Shown: positions 1-8,925, numbered from the stretch's first letter. The stretch: 64,000 nucleotides of DNA from Salibacterium lacus (GCF_042684865.1 NZ_JBHUML010000002.1:1116001-1180000); one strand, 5' to 3'. Notes: generated by a model from the letters alone, not told the origin. Program-made: numbers and translations.

Positions 1-1
1 A

Positions 2-283
2 TCATTCAAAGTAAAGGATCCGTATCTGAGCGTCATACAGGAGGCGATGCAGCTGCTTCATCAGGATATGCGGACCATTAAAACGTATATGCAAAAACAC
101 CAAATGCGGGTCCAGTTTGAGGAAAATGACGGGATGTTTTCACGCTACTCTTACGTCTGCCGGGGCTATGAAGGAACGAGCAGCTACCTGAACGCCAATT
201 TAAAACGCCAGGCCCGCCGCTGCATGGATGTTTATTTTTCGAAACATTCCCCGCTTCATTCAGACTCTATCCTCCATGAGTGA
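2..283 (+). CDS. Hypothetical protein, 3' end (5' cut by window edge)
   Basis: The reading frame is open from the first bases of the window and stops at 281-283, leaving about 93 C-terminal residues. An internal ATG at 47 is preceded by GGAGG-like sequence, so a short 78-residue protein starting there is possible, but continuous coding from upstream looks more natural. The fragment is soluble and rich in basic and polar residues, with repeated Met, His and Arg, and has no membrane segment. I do not recognise the family. It is co-oriented with the KtrA-type gene, but a promoter lies between them, so they need not share a transcript. Confidence 0.55.
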   Translation, partial: SFKVKDPYLSVIQEAMQLLHQDMRTIKTYMQKHQMRVQFEENDGMFSRYSYVCRGYEGTSSYLNANLKRQARRCMDVYFSKHSPLHSDSILHE

Positions 284-320
284 AAAGACATCACCGAAAA
301 ATATTTCGTTTTATCTACGA

Positions 321-350
321 TTGACAAACGACGGATGCAAAGAGTACATT
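321..350 (+). promoter_or_regulatory. Candidate sigma-A promoter for ktrA
   Basis: TTGACA at 321-326 and TACATT at 345-350 are separated by 18 bp. The leader to the GTG start at 428 is about 70 nt. It contains a short hairpin (CTGCCC at 383-388 with GGGCAG at 401-406) just before the ribosome-binding site GGAGGAGGAG (about 409-418). The leader is too short for a c-di-AMP riboswitch. Confidence 0.5.
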
Positions 351-427
351 ACAATTATCTTTGCTGCATCGCGTTCGTTAATCTGCCCGGGAACGAATGA
401 GGGCAGGCGGAGGAGGAGACAGGAACC

Positions 428-1081
428 GTGAAAAAACAATTTGCCATTATCGGATTGGGAAGATTCGGCGTCAGCGTAAGCACAGAGCTGCATAAGCTCG
501 GTCACGAAGTGCTGACGGTCGACATTAATGAAACAAAAGTGAATGAGATGGTCAACGATTCCACCTACAGCTCCGTTGCCGATGGCGCCGACGAAAAATC
601 CCTGCGCAGCCTCGGCATTACAAACTTTGACCACGTCATCGTTGCCATCGGGGACAACATCCAGGCGAGCATTCTATGTACACTGCTGTTAAAAGAAATG
701 GGTATTGAATCCGTGTGGGTAAAAGCCCAGAACTATTATCATCATAAAGTACTCGATAAAATCGGTGCGGATAAAATCATCCACCCTGAACATGACATGG
801 GAAACCGGATTGCCCAGCACCTGGTATCAGACAAAGTGATCGACTATATCGAACTCTCCGATGATTTCTCGATTGCAGAAATTGCGGCACCTTCATTTAT
901 GAATCAGAAATCCCTGATCGACCTTAATATTCGTGCCAGATTCGGCGTTACCATCCTGGGACTGAAGCGCGGAAAACAATTCAATATTTCGCCGCGGGCG
1001 GAAGATCAAATACAGGAGAACGATATTCTCATCGTCATCGGTCATAAAAACGACCTGAAACGGTTTGAAGAAAACACATAA
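428..1081 (+). CDS. ktrA: Ktr potassium uptake system, cytoplasmic gating protein (KtrA/KtrC)
   Basis: This is a 217-residue RCK protein. In the family an octameric ring binds ATP/ADP and, on its C-terminal domain, c-di-AMP, and gates the membrane K+ channel KtrB or KtrD. The N-terminal Rossmann domain shows the nucleotide loop G9-L-G-R-F-G14 and an acidic strand-2 end (TVDIN). The RCK_C domain occupies about residues 135-217. The length matches Bacillus KtrA and KtrC (about 220). The start is GTG with GGAGGAGG nine bases upstream. No channel gene is adjacent, so KtrA and KtrC cannot be told apart. A strong terminator follows, making this a single-gene unit. Confidence 0.88.
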   Translation: MKKQFAIIGLGRFGVSVSTELHKLGHEVLTVDINETKVNEMVNDSTYSSVADGADEKSLRSLGITNFDHVIVAIGDNIQASILCTLLLKEMGIESVWVKAQNYYHHKVLDKIGADKIIHPEHDMGNRIAQHLVSDKVIDYIELSDDFSIAEIAAPSFMNQKSLIDLNIRARFGVTILGLKRGKQFNISPRAEDQIQENDILIVIGHKNDLKRFEENT

Positions 1082-1112
1082 ACCCGGCTGCTTCTGCTGG
1101 AAAAAGAGTACA

Positions 1113-1160
1113 GAAAAAGACCCGGTCCGCTTTTTTCACGCGGTTCGGGTCTTTTTTTCT
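1113..1160 (+). terminator. Rho-independent terminator after ktrA
   Basis: The arm AAAAAGACCCGGTCCGC pairs with GCGGTTCGGGTCTTTTT around a short loop and ends in a T-run. The A-rich left flank means it can also serve the converging hmp gene. Confidence 0.85.
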
Positions 1161-1202
1161 GAACACGACATAAACCACGGGAAGGTGACGTTTTCTTCCC
1201 TG

Positions 1203-2438
1203 TCATCCGTCCAGGTCGGCAGCAGGACCAAAGAATTCAAAATGCCTGCGTTCTTCAGCAATGTTAAGTTCTTCTTTCAGCATTTTGTGCACCGCCTGTA
1301 AAAACGGAATCGGACCGCAGAAATAATAATCCGCCTCTTCGTCCGGGACGATGGAACGAAGCCACTCCGCGTCGAGACGTCCTTCTTTCTGCACATAAGC
1401 ATCCTCATGATCCGCGTCCATCCATATATCGTAGCAGACATGATACGATACACGATCATATTCGTCTGCTGTTCCCGAAGTGCGGGCATGCATAGCATGA
1501 ACAGAGCGGGAACGTGCCGTTTGGATAAAAGTGACGGACCGGGACGTTTCAGAAACGAGCGTACGGAACATGCTCATCAGCGGGGTCAGACCAACGCCTC
1601 CGCTGATGAGAACAACCGGCCGCGTTCCATCCTGGAGCTTGAAATCACCAGCAGGTGCCGTCAGCTCTATGGTGTCCCCCTCTTCTACCTGTCGATGCAG
1701 AAAGGTCGATACTTTTCCATCAGGAAGCGTATCTGTGCTGTCTTCACGTTTTACGCTGATACGAAGGTGACTCTGTCCCGGTGCGTCCGACATGGAGTAC
1801 TGCCGCAGGTGCAAATATTTTTCTCCGGGGATGTCGGCTTTGACGGTGACGTACTGTCCCGGGTAAAACCACGGCAGCGCCCCGCCGTCCACCGGCTTTA
1901 AATAAAAGGACGTAATAACGTCACTTTCCCTGACTTTCTGTGCCACCGTAAAGGTACGAAAGCCATCCCATCCACCTGTCTGGGCAGCTGCCTCCTCATA
2001 CTTCTCCTGCTCCACCGAAATAAACACATCGGCAATCACATTGTAGGCTTCTTCCCACGCTCCAATTATGTCATCGGTTGCTGCTTCTCCCAGTACTTCC
2101 TTCATGGCCGCCAGAAGATTCTTTCCGACAATGGGATAATGCTCCGGCTTCACCTGCAGGCTTCGATGTTTATGCGCAATTTCCCGGACCACCGGGAGCA
2201 TCGTTTCCAGCTGATCAATATTTTCCGCCGCAGCAAGGACCGTGTTAGCAAGTGCTTCAGGCTGCCTTCCGCTTTCCTGGTTTGTCTGGTTGAAAATATG
2301 AAGAAGTTCCGGATGCTGTTCAAACATTCTTTTATAAAAGTGTTCGGTAATTTCTGCTCCTCTTTCCCTTAGTACAGGAGCAGTTGCCTTCACGGTTTCC
2401 ACGGTGCTTTCTTTAAGTAAAGTTTGATTTGAAGCCAT
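1203..2438 (-). CDS. hmp: Flavohemoglobin, nitric oxide dioxygenase
   Basis: This cytoplasmic enzyme oxidises NO to nitrate using O2 and NAD(P)H. The 411 residues divide into a globin domain (about 1-145), an FAD-binding reductase domain (about 155-260) and an NAD-binding domain (about 265-411). The globin domain has the distal B10 tyrosine in HFYKRMF (Y35) and the proximal heme histidine in AHKHRSLQ (H91). The FAD motif RQYSMSD, the pyridine-nucleotide motif GGVGLTPLMSM and the terminal FEFFGP are all present. The ATG is preceded by GGAGGG. It is transcribed divergently from nsrR across a shared NsrR-type operator, so NO-induced derepression is the expected control. Confidence 0.96.
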   Translation of the reverse strand: MASNQTLLKESTVETVKATAPVLRERGAEITEHFYKRMFEQHPELLHIFNQTNQESGRQPEALANTVLAAAENIDQLETMLPVVREIAHKHRSLQVKPEHYPIVGKNLLAAMKEVLGEAATDDIIGAWEEAYNVIADVFISVEQEKYEEAAAQTGGWDGFRTFTVAQKVRESDVITSFYLKPVDGGALPWFYPGQYVTVKADIPGEKYLHLRQYSMSDAPGQSHLRISVKREDSTDTLPDGKVSTFLHRQVEEGDTIELTAPAGDFKLQDGTRPVVLISGGVGLTPLMSMFRTLVSETSRSVTFIQTARSRSVHAMHARTSGTADEYDRVSYHVCYDIWMDADHEDAYVQKEGRLDAEWLRSIVPDEEADYYFCGPIPFLQAVHKMLKEELNIAEERRHFEFFGPAADLDG

Positions 2439-2453
2439 TTTTGTCCCTCCTTA

Positions 2454-2477
2454 AAATATGCATTTATAATACATATT
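2454..2477. promoter_or_regulatory. NsrR operator between hmp and nsrR
   Basis: An AT-rich dyad contains ATATGCATTTATAATACATAT. It resembles the known NsrR consensus (half sites like AAGATGYATTT). It lies 16-39 bp upstream of the hmp start codon, where repressor would block the hmp promoter. Confidence 0.75.
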
Positions 2478-2573
2478 TAATTGTAGCATAGACACCGAGC
2501 AGATGATGTGGCGATTCTGCGAAAATGTGGTACGATGATGTAAATAACAACATGAGACATTGGAGCGTTCAAT

Positions 2574-3008
2574 ATGCAATTGACTTCATATACCGATTAC
2601 TCCCTGCGTATGCTGATTTACCTTGCGGCTGTCGATCACCCGAAACTATCAAGCATTAAGCAGATTTCAAACGCCTATCACATATCATACAACCATCTGA
2701 CAAAGGTGGGACATGAGCTGTCCAAACTGGGACTGATTGAAACAGTGAAAGGAAGAAACGGGGGTATCCGGCTTGCCAGAAGCCCGGAGGATATTAATAT
2801 CGGCTGGGTGGTAAGACGGACGGAGGATAACCTCGATCTGGTGGAATGTTTTGATCCGGAAAACAGCATGTGTGTCCTCACCGGCAGCTGCCGGCTGCAG
2901 AGTATTCTCCACGAAGCACTTCACGCCTACCTCCAGGTTCTCGACCGTTACACCCTGCAGGATGTGACCGTCAATCCAGAGAAATTGAAAGAACTCCTGC
3001 TTTCCTGA
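2574..3008 (+). CDS. nsrR: Rrf2-family nitric-oxide-sensing repressor NsrR
   Basis: This is a 144-residue winged-helix regulator. NsrR binds a [4Fe-4S] cluster whose nitrosylation by NO relieves repression of hmp. The DNA-binding helix-turn-helix lies at about residues 25-60 and is followed by the Rrf2 wing motif GRNGGIRLA. Cysteines C92, C100 and C106 have the same numbering as the cluster ligands of Bacillus subtilis NsrR. The gene starts at ATG 2574, divergent from hmp. The three cysteines and the neighbouring hmp operator identify NsrR rather than the paralogs IscR or CymR. Confidence 0.95.
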   Translation: MQLTSYTDYSLRMLIYLAAVDHPKLSSIKQISNAYHISYNHLTKVGHELSKLGLIETVKGRNGGIRLARSPEDINIGWVVRRTEDNLDLVECFDPENSMCVLTGSCRLQSILHEALHAYLQVLDRYTLQDVTVNPEKLKELLLS

Positions 3009-3141
3009 AACAAAAAGAAAAATGGCGGAAAAGATATCCGTACATCCTTTCAAAACAAAGAAATGGGAGGAATGAACAGAAAGGATGTCCGGCTGCAGCG
3101 CACGCCTTCCATGTTCATCACTCCCTTTTGACTGTTATGGT

Positions 3142-3156
3142 CTTTTGATACAGCCC
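3142..3156. repeat. Isolated end of a family-B repeat
   Basis: CTTTTGATACAGCCC matches the right end of the family-B element at 14283-14493. The preceding 100 bp between nsrR and the MFS gene hold only weak similarity to the repeat core, so this may be a decayed copy. No gene is visible in 3009-3166. Confidence 0.4.
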
Positions 3157-3166
3157 CACTTACAGC

Positions 3167-4375
3167 CTAATCTGTGGTGGGGTGATCTTTTTTAGTCAGG
3201 GAAAAGAAAGCAGCACCACCGATAGTTGCAGTAATACATAATATGGCTCCCATCGGAACAGCGGTGGTTTCATTAATACCGACAAGTGGAGAGACGGTGG
3301 AGCCGAATAATAACGGAAGCATTCCCAGTAAAGCACTGGCACTCCCTGCCCTGTGTCCCTGATGCTCCATTGCCAGTGTGAAAGTACTTGTTAATACCAT
3401 TCCCATACAAGTCATGTAAATATATATTGGTATAACCAGTGCTGCCAGCGGCCCTTCGATAATCGTCATAACCAGAAGGAAAGAGGTTGCCATAACGGCT
3501 GTAATAACAGCCGTTTTCAATAAATTTCTTTCATGAACAATACCTCCCAGGCGTCCGATGATAAAACTTCCTGAAATAATGGCAAGCCCATTAATACCAA
3601 ATAAAATACTAAAGGTTTGCGGGGACACCCCGTAAATATCCTGATAAACAAACGGTGTTCCCGAAACATAGGCAAAACTCCCTCCGTGTACAAAACCGAT
3701 GGTTAAAGCATAACCAATAAACGATCGATCCTTCAAAAGGCTCCCTATCGTTTGAAGAGAATGTCTTACCGAGCTTGGCGTTCGTTTTTCCGGCGGCAGC
3801 GTTTCTTTCAGCCGGAATGCTATAACTAAAACGATAATAAGTCCGAGTAAACCCAGGAAATAAAAGATGGTATTCCAGCCTGCAAATGGCAACAGCAAAA
3901 TGGCTCCGCCCATTATTGGCGCAATCATAGGAGCCACTGCGTTTATGACCATTAGAAGCGCGAAAAATTTCGTGAGATCTCTACCGCTGAACACGTCGCG
4001 CACGACGGCCCGGGAAAGGACAATACCTGCTGAGGCAGTTAATCCCTGCAAAAATCTCGCTCCCACCAACGCAGCGATATTTGGCGCCAGGCTGCAAAGA
4101 AGAGAAGACAACGCAAATAAAGAGATCGATATCATTAAAGGCTTTTTTCTCCCTTGTGCGTCACTGATAGGCCCGACGATGATCTGACCGACAGCCAGCC
4201 CGATCAAACAGCTGGTTAAACTAAGTTGTACAAAGGAAGCACGTGCTCCCAGGTCACTTGCGATATCAGGAAAGCTTGGTAAATACATATCAATATTAAG
4301 AGGTCCTAATATGCCGAGCATACCAAGTAGAAGGGCTAAGCCAAAACGCTCTTTCCCCGTTGGATTATGTATCAT
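3167..4375 (-). CDS. Bcr/CflA-family drug:H+ antiporter (MFS)
   Basis: This is a 402-residue polytopic inner-membrane protein with about 12 hydrophobic segments. Members of the family export antibiotics such as bicyclomycin, chloramphenicol and sulfonamides. Family signatures are the N-terminal PLNIDMYLPSFPDIA, the loop 2-3 motif GPISDAQGRKKPL and the motif-C region VLSRAVVRDVFSG. I place the start at ATG 4375, which has AAGGGG nine bases upstream; a longer frame begins 13 codons earlier without a better ribosome-binding site. The real substrate cannot be read from sequence. It stands alone between nsrR and the divergent GH43 gene. Confidence 0.88.
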   Translation of the reverse strand: MIHNPTGKERFGLALLLGMLGILGPLNIDMYLPSFPDIASDLGARASFVQLSLTSCLIGLAVGQIIVGPISDAQGRKKPLMISISLFALSSLLCSLAPNIAALVGARFLQGLTASAGIVLSRAVVRDVFSGRDLTKFFALLMVINAVAPMIAPIMGGAILLLPFAGWNTIFYFLGLLGLIIVLVIAFRLKETLPPEKRTPSSVRHSLQTIGSLLKDRSFIGYALTIGFVHGGSFAYVSGTPFVYQDIYGVSPQTFSILFGINGLAIISGSFIIGRLGGIVHERNLLKTAVITAVMATSFLLVMTIIEGPLAALVIPIYIYMTCMGMVLTSTFTLAMEHQGHRAGSASALLGMLPLLFGSTVSPLVGINETTAVPMGAILCITATIGGAAFFSLTKKDHPTTD

Positions 4376-4568
4376 ATATCTATTAACCCCTTTTCGCCGT
4401 TTGTATAAAAGCACTCTATTAGAATATCATAAGAAAACAAGCAGAGAGAAATTTTATGTACAAACCCCCCCCAAAGATGTACGTACAATTTCAGGAAAAA
4501 TATTGAGAAAATTCAGCAATTAGTGTAGGCTGAACATTGAGCGTTTAACTTGTAAGGACATGACATTT

Positions 4569-4584
4569 TTGTAAGCGGTTCATT
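4569..4584 (+). promoter_or_regulatory. Candidate catabolite-responsive element (cre)
   Basis: TTGTAAGCGGTTCATT, 20 bp before the GH43 start codon, matches most of the CcpA consensus (TGNAANCG core). One or two positions deviate in the right half-site. It would give glucose repression of the arabinanase. Confidence 0.4.
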
Positions 4585-4604
4585 TAATGAGAGGGGATAG
4601 GTGA

Positions 4605-6269
4605 ATGGAAAGCAGAAAAGTGGTAAAAAAGGCGCTGTTCAGCACACTGGCTGTTGTTTTCATTGGTGTTGTTTTTTGGACAGTCATTATAAGTAACGAG
4701 GAGGAAACAACCGTGGAAAGGAACGGATCTGCTGAGAACAATAACAAAAAAAACAAAGAGCCAAACTTTTCAGAAGTTGCGGTACATGATCCATCTATTA
4801 TAAAAGAAGAGGATACGTTTTATATTTTCGGCACACATATCGAAGCGGCAAAATCAAAGGATTTAATGAATTGGGAATCGTTCACCAATGGATATGAAAC
4901 GCCCAACAATTCATTGTATGGAGATCTTTCTGCGAATCTGTCGGAATCCTTTGAGTGGGCTGGTGAAGACGATGCGGACAGTCAGGGAGGATTTGCTGTA
5001 TGGGCACCGGAGATATTTTGGAATGAAGATTATGTGAATGATGACGGGTCAACTGGTGCGTACATGATTTATTATTCCGTATCATCAACCTATATCCGTT
5101 CGGCGATAGGTTATGCTGTTTCCAAGGATATAGAAGGTCCCTATGAATACGTGGATACCGTCGTTTATTCCGGATTCACAGAGCAGGAGGATTATGATGA
5201 AAACAGCGATGTTAACAAAAAATGGACGAACACAAATATTCCTGATTTGGTTGATGAGGGGCATGTCAGTGAAGTAACCCCCGCCTGGTTTAATCAAGAC
5301 GGTTCATATAACAATACGATGTATCCAAACGCTATTGATGCCAATGTCTTTTATGATAAAAACGGAACACTATGGATGAGCTATGGGTCTTGGTCCGGCG
5401 GAATCTTTTTACATGAACTGGATAAAGAAACAGGCGGGGTCATCCACCCGGAGGAAGACGGAAAAACAGAGGATGGCCGTATGATAGACCGTTATTTCGG
5501 GACAAAAATTTCAGGGGGATATGGAAAATCAGGCGAAGGACCGTATATCGTATATGATGAGGAAAGTGAATACTACTTTTTATATAAAACATATGGATGG
5601 CTTGGATCGGATGGAGAGTACAATATGCGCGTGTTCCGGTCCGAAAGTCCGGAAGGTCCATTCGTTGATGCACAAGGGAATCCTGCCGTTCTCCCTGAGG
5701 ATACAGACAATGCACCATTTGGAAACAAATTGATGGGGCACTATACATTTAAAAGTGCATCAGATGACTCCAGCTTAGGTTACTTTTCCCCCGGCCACAA
5801 TTCTGTTTATGTTGATTCTGATACAAATCAACAGTACCTTGTTTTTCATACACGTTTCCCGGATTCTGGAGAAAAGTTTGAAGTACGTGTGCACCCATTA
5901 TACATGAATGAAAATGATTGGCCTGTGGCTGCGCCGTATCGCTATAGTGGAGAACGTTTAGAGGAGGTATCAGAAGAAAATGTAATTGGAGACTATAAAT
6001 TTATTAACCATAAAAAAGATAATACGGATGAAGTGAAAACCTCATCGGAAATAACGTTACATGACAACTATGATGTTTCAGGTGAAATCGAAGGAACGTG
6101 GGAGCTTTTAAATGAACATGAAGTTCGAGTCACCGTTGACGATGAGACATACAGCGGGGTCTTTGTTAAACAATGGGACCCGCTTGAAAAACAGAACGTA
6201 TGGACGTTTACTGCAGCATCTGATCAAGGAATGACCATTTGGGGAAGTCGAACGAGTGCCTTGAAATAA
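4605..6269 (+). CDS. GH43 endo-1,5-alpha-L-arabinanase, extracellular (AbnB-like)
   Basis: This 554-residue glycoside hydrolase is predicted to cut the alpha-1,5-arabinan side chains of pectin outside the cell. Residues 9-30 form a signal peptide or membrane anchor without a lipobox, followed by an Asn/Lys-rich linker. The five-bladed propeller starts at VHDPSI with the base aspartate D62. The second acid lies in AIDANVFYD and the proton-donor glutamate in SGEGPY. SPGHNS supplies the conserved central histidine. A C-terminal beta domain (about residues 460-554) follows, as in long AbnB-type enzymes. The start is ATG 4605 with GAGGGG. The gene is visibly more A+T-rich than its neighbours and has no arabinose genes around it. 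Confidence 0.88.
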   Translation: MESRKVVKKALFSTLAVVFIGVVFWTVIISNEEETTVERNGSAENNNKKNKEPNFSEVAVHDPSIIKEEDTFYIFGTHIEAAKSKDLMNWESFTNGYETPNNSLYGDLSANLSESFEWAGEDDADSQGGFAVWAPEIFWNEDYVNDDGSTGAYMIYYSVSSTYIRSAIGYAVSKDIEGPYEYVDTVVYSGFTEQEDYDENSDVNKKWTNTNIPDLVDEGHVSEVTPAWFNQDGSYNNTMYPNAIDANVFYDKNGTLWMSYGSWSGGIFLHELDKETGGVIHPEEDGKTEDGRMIDRYFGTKISGGYGKSGEGPYIVYDEESEYYFLYKTYGWLGSDGEYNMRVFRSESPEGPFVDAQGNPAVLPEDTDNAPFGNKLMGHYTFKSASDDSSLGYFSPGHNSVYVDSDTNQQYLVFHTRFPDSGEKFEVRVHPLYMNENDWPVAAPYRYSGERLEEVSEENVIGDYKFINHKKDNTDEVKTSSEITLHDNYDVSGEIEGTWELLNEHEVRVTVDDETYSGVFVKQWDPLEKQNVWTFTAASDQGMTIWGSRTSALK

Positions 6270-6280
6270 AAGCTGAATAG

Positions 6281-6571
6281 AAAAAGAGTCTGGGACAAAA
6301 CTTCTATAAGATAGAAAAATACCGAACGATTTCAAAAAATCGTTCGGTATTTTTCGTTGCTGAGACAAGCCGCTGCGCCAAAATGCTTCGCTTTCCGCGG
6401 GCACGGCTCAAGCCTCCTCGGAAGAAAACCGCTTCCTGCGGGGTCTTGAGACTCGTGCTGTTCCCGCAGGAGACGAAGCATTTTAGCTCCGCTTCTATAC
6501 GGCTTTTGATCAGTGACCCGGAACATTCGTGTTATCTACCGCCTCATGTTCTTCTGTCCCAGACTCTTTTT
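6281..6571. repeat. Family-A palindromic element, copy 1
   Basis: This 291-bp element is bounded by perfect 17-bp inverted ends (AAAAAGAGTCTGGGACA and its complement). Inside are a terminator-like hairpin (6315-6354) and a long imperfect hairpin at 6380-6484 with arms AAAATGCTTCG / CGAAGCATTTT. It encodes no convincing protein. Related copies lie at 23527-23958 and 37360-38083, the last in reverse orientation. Confidence 0.85.
6315..6354 (+). terminator. Terminator hairpin inside family-A copy 1
   Basis: AAAATACCGAACGATTT pairs with AAATCGTTCGGTATTTTT around a four-base loop. It lies 46 bp after the GH43 stop, so the repeat probably supplies that gene's terminator. The arms are symmetric and could work in both directions. 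Confidence 0.7.
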
Positions 6572-6673
6572 CCATGATATAAAGAATGTAATGATAGGCA
6601 GGAGTGAAAAGAGCCCTCTGCAACACAGGTCCAATACGGGAGCGGCATACTTTCGGCTGCCATTCATCCGCTT

Positions 6674-6712
6674 GTGGACACTAAGCCCGCTGTAAAACGA
6701 TGTAGTGTCCAC
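6674..6712. repeat. Inverted repeat with 9-bp arms
   Basis: GTGGACACT (6674-6682) faces AGTGTCCAC (6704-6712) across a 21-bp spacer. There is no T-run, so it is not a standard terminator. Nothing else is seen in the 200 bp between the family-A repeat and the next gene. Confidence 0.5.
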
Positions 6713-6771
6713 GGAACTGCTGCGGACCGGAATTCACCACAGCCCAGCCTCCACCTTGTTCAGTTCCATCA

Positions 6772-7335
6772 TTAATCCTTTATATCCCAGTCATCTCGTT
6801 TGAACGTACCGAGAGTGTGTATACTCGAACGGCCGTCTCCGGCAGAATCAATTTCGAGCAGATCCGGAAACGAAGCGCTGCTGCATAAAACGTGAAACGC
6901 TGCGGTGTCTGCCAGATGCGACAGCATTTCGGGATCCGTTTCAAATACATACAGTTTCAGGCGGTCCGCCTGTTTTACGACAGGAACGCTCAGTGTCTCG
7001 GCCGCTCCGTGGAAAGGCTGGTATTTTATCCAGCCGGACAGCGTGCCGGATGCACCTTCCAGGAGAGGAAGAAGATGACTGGATACATGTATCAGATAAA
7101 GGTAATAGGACGTATCATAAGAAAAGTAATCCGCTGAAATCCGGGAAAACCATGCCGTTTTAAACCATTCTATCAACCGGAAATACGTTCGTTCTTCCGG
7201 ATCAAGATACAGCACCTGGGCCGTGACGTCGCTTATGACCTCTTGAACCGCGGTCTTCCATGAATCAAGCCTTGAACTATACACAGGTTGGAAGGGATTA
7301 TCGTGATTGTGATAGGATTCAAATGGTTCGTTCAA
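6772..7335 (-). CDS. Hypothetical protein, 187 aa
   Basis: This is a soluble 187-residue protein that I do not recognise. It is rich in aromatic residues (Tyr, Phe, Trp), especially in the segment around EWFKTAWFSRISADYFSYD. It has no signal peptide and no transmembrane helix long enough to trust. The start is TTG at 7335, preceded by GGGGGAAGGG; no better ATG is available upstream. It lies alone, in the same direction as mgtE and 112 bp downstream of it. Base composition resembles its neighbours, which supports real coding. Confidence 0.65.
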   Translation of the reverse strand: MNEPFESYHNHDNPFQPVYSSRLDSWKTAVQEVISDVTAQVLYLDPEERTYFRLIEWFKTAWFSRISADYFSYDTSYYLYLIHVSSHLLPLLEGASGTLSGWIKYQPFHGAAETLSVPVVKQADRLKLYVFETDPEMLSHLADTAAFHVLCSSASFPDLLEIDSAGDGRSSIHTLGTFKRDDWDIKD

Positions 7336-7447
7336 TGCCCTTCCCCCTTCTCACGCTGTTTTATTACCCATATTGTACGAAACCCTTCGCTCCCTTGTAA
7401 ATGTATTTTTAAAATTCCGATTCAAAACCAGGAGAGATTTTTTTACA

Positions 7448-8809
7448 CTATTGCATGTATTGAAGCAGCGATGTCGCAATCAAAAAGTAAATCATAAGGC
7501 TGATGACATCACTTAACGTTGTAATAAAAGGACCGGAGGCGATCGCCGGGTCCATTTTCAGCTTATTAATAAGCATTGGTACCGTCGTTCCAATCACACT
7601 CGCCGCACCGAGCGATATCATAATCGACACACCGACAATAACTCCAAGAAAGAAATCACCATAAAAAAGACCAATGAGAACGATAATAACAGCGGCGCAT
7701 GCGACCCCGATATAAAAACCGGTAAGAAACTCCCGCGCAATGGTTTTCATGAAGCCCCGTTTTTCCAGATTTCCGGTGGCCAAAGCCCGTACCGCCACCG
7801 CAAGCGACTGGGTGCCGGTGTTCCCGGCCGATCCCATTACCATCGGAATGAATGCAGCCAGCAGGACAACCGTCTCCAGCGTGCTCTCAAATACACTGAT
7901 AACCTCCGCGGTCCCAAGACCGAAAAACATAAGAAGAACAATCCACGGCATTCTGCGTTTCGCTGCCTGGAACGGCCCCAGTGTCACATCCGCCCCGCGT
8001 GAAGCAGTAATCTCACCAAGATCTTCGGCTGCTTCTTCTTCCATTACATCAATAACATCATCAAACGTTACAATACCTACCAGCACCTGATGCTCGGTAA
8101 CAACCGGAACGGCCAGAAAGTCGTATTTCTGAATAATTTGAGCCACTTCTTCCTGATCAGTTTTCACGTGTACCGACACAACACGGGAACTCATAACCGA
8201 TTCAATCGTTTTGTCGGAATAGGAGGTAATAACATCCCGTATCGACGTAACGCCGACTAACTTACCGGCTTCATCCACGACATAAAGGTAATAGATTGTT
8301 TCTGCATCCGGTCCTTTTTCGCGCAGTAGTTCAATCACGTCTTCCACCGTATCAAATGCTTTAACCGAGATGTACTCCTTGGTCATAATCGATCCGGCCG
8401 TTCCTTCATCATATGTCAGAAGTTCACGGACGTCATCGGCTTCTTCCCGATCCATGGCCTGTAAAATGACACCGGCCTGATCCTCTTCCAGCTCACTGAA
8501 AAAGTCGGCAACATCATCGGCATACATACGGTTGAACATCTCAGCAGCATAGTGGTCATCCAGCTCAAGAGCAATCCGTTTCTGATCTTCGGTTTCCAGC
8601 CCTTCAAATACTTCCGCGAATTCGTCCGGACTCAAAAATTCATAGACGCGTTTGCGTTCAGGCGGTTCCAGACTCAAAAACACATCGGTCTGATCTGCGG
8701 GGTGAAGTTCAAGAAACATTGTTCGAAATGTTTCTATTTCTTCCGTTATGACGGCTTTCATAATATTGTCCAAATATGATTCTCTTGTTTCTTCATTTAA
8801 TTTTACCAC
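7448..8809 (-). CDS. mgtE: Magnesium transporter MgtE
   Basis: This 453-residue Mg2+ channel is gated by cytosolic Mg2+. The order is the N-terminal superhelical MgtE_N domain (about 1-135), two CBS domains (about 140-265; TKEYISVK and MSSRVVSV begin them), a plug helix, and five transmembrane helices from about residue 290. The conserved pore segment IPMVMGSAGNTGTQS is intact. The start is GTG with GGAGG eight bases upstream. It has its own promoter overlapping the end of khtU. The leader does not show an M-box, which normally controls Bacillus mgtE. Confidence 0.95.
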   Translation of the reverse strand: MVKLNEETRESYLDNIMKAVITEEIETFRTMFLELHPADQTDVFLSLEPPERKRVYEFLSPDEFAEVFEGLETEDQKRIALELDDHYAAEMFNRMYADDVADFFSELEEDQAGVILQAMDREEADDVRELLTYDEGTAGSIMTKEYISVKAFDTVEDVIELLREKGPDAETIYYLYVVDEAGKLVGVTSIRDVITSYSDKTIESVMSSRVVSVHVKTDQEEVAQIIQKYDFLAVPVVTEHQVLVGIVTFDDVIDVMEEEAAEDLGEITASRGADVTLGPFQAAKRRMPWIVLLMFFGLGTAEVISVFESTLETVVLLAAFIPMVMGSAGNTGTQSLAVAVRALATGNLEKRGFMKTIAREFLTGFYIGVACAAVIIVLIGLFYGDFFLGVIVGVSIMISLGAASVIGTTVPMLINKLKMDPAIASGPFITTLSDVISLMIYFLIATSLLQYMQ

Positions 8810-8925
8810 TATGGATTCCTCCCGCAGCAGAGGTTATTTTCAGGAAAGACCCGGTCCGGGGTTTCCCGTACAGGCCGTACCCGCTTCCGGCCGCGGCCGG
8901 CTGTGCTGTAAGATACACATGTTAC

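Noticed and set aside
283..427. c-di-AMP riboswitch before ktrA
   Set aside because: Only about 70 nt lie between the promoter and the start codon, too short for the ydaO/yuaA-type aptamer.
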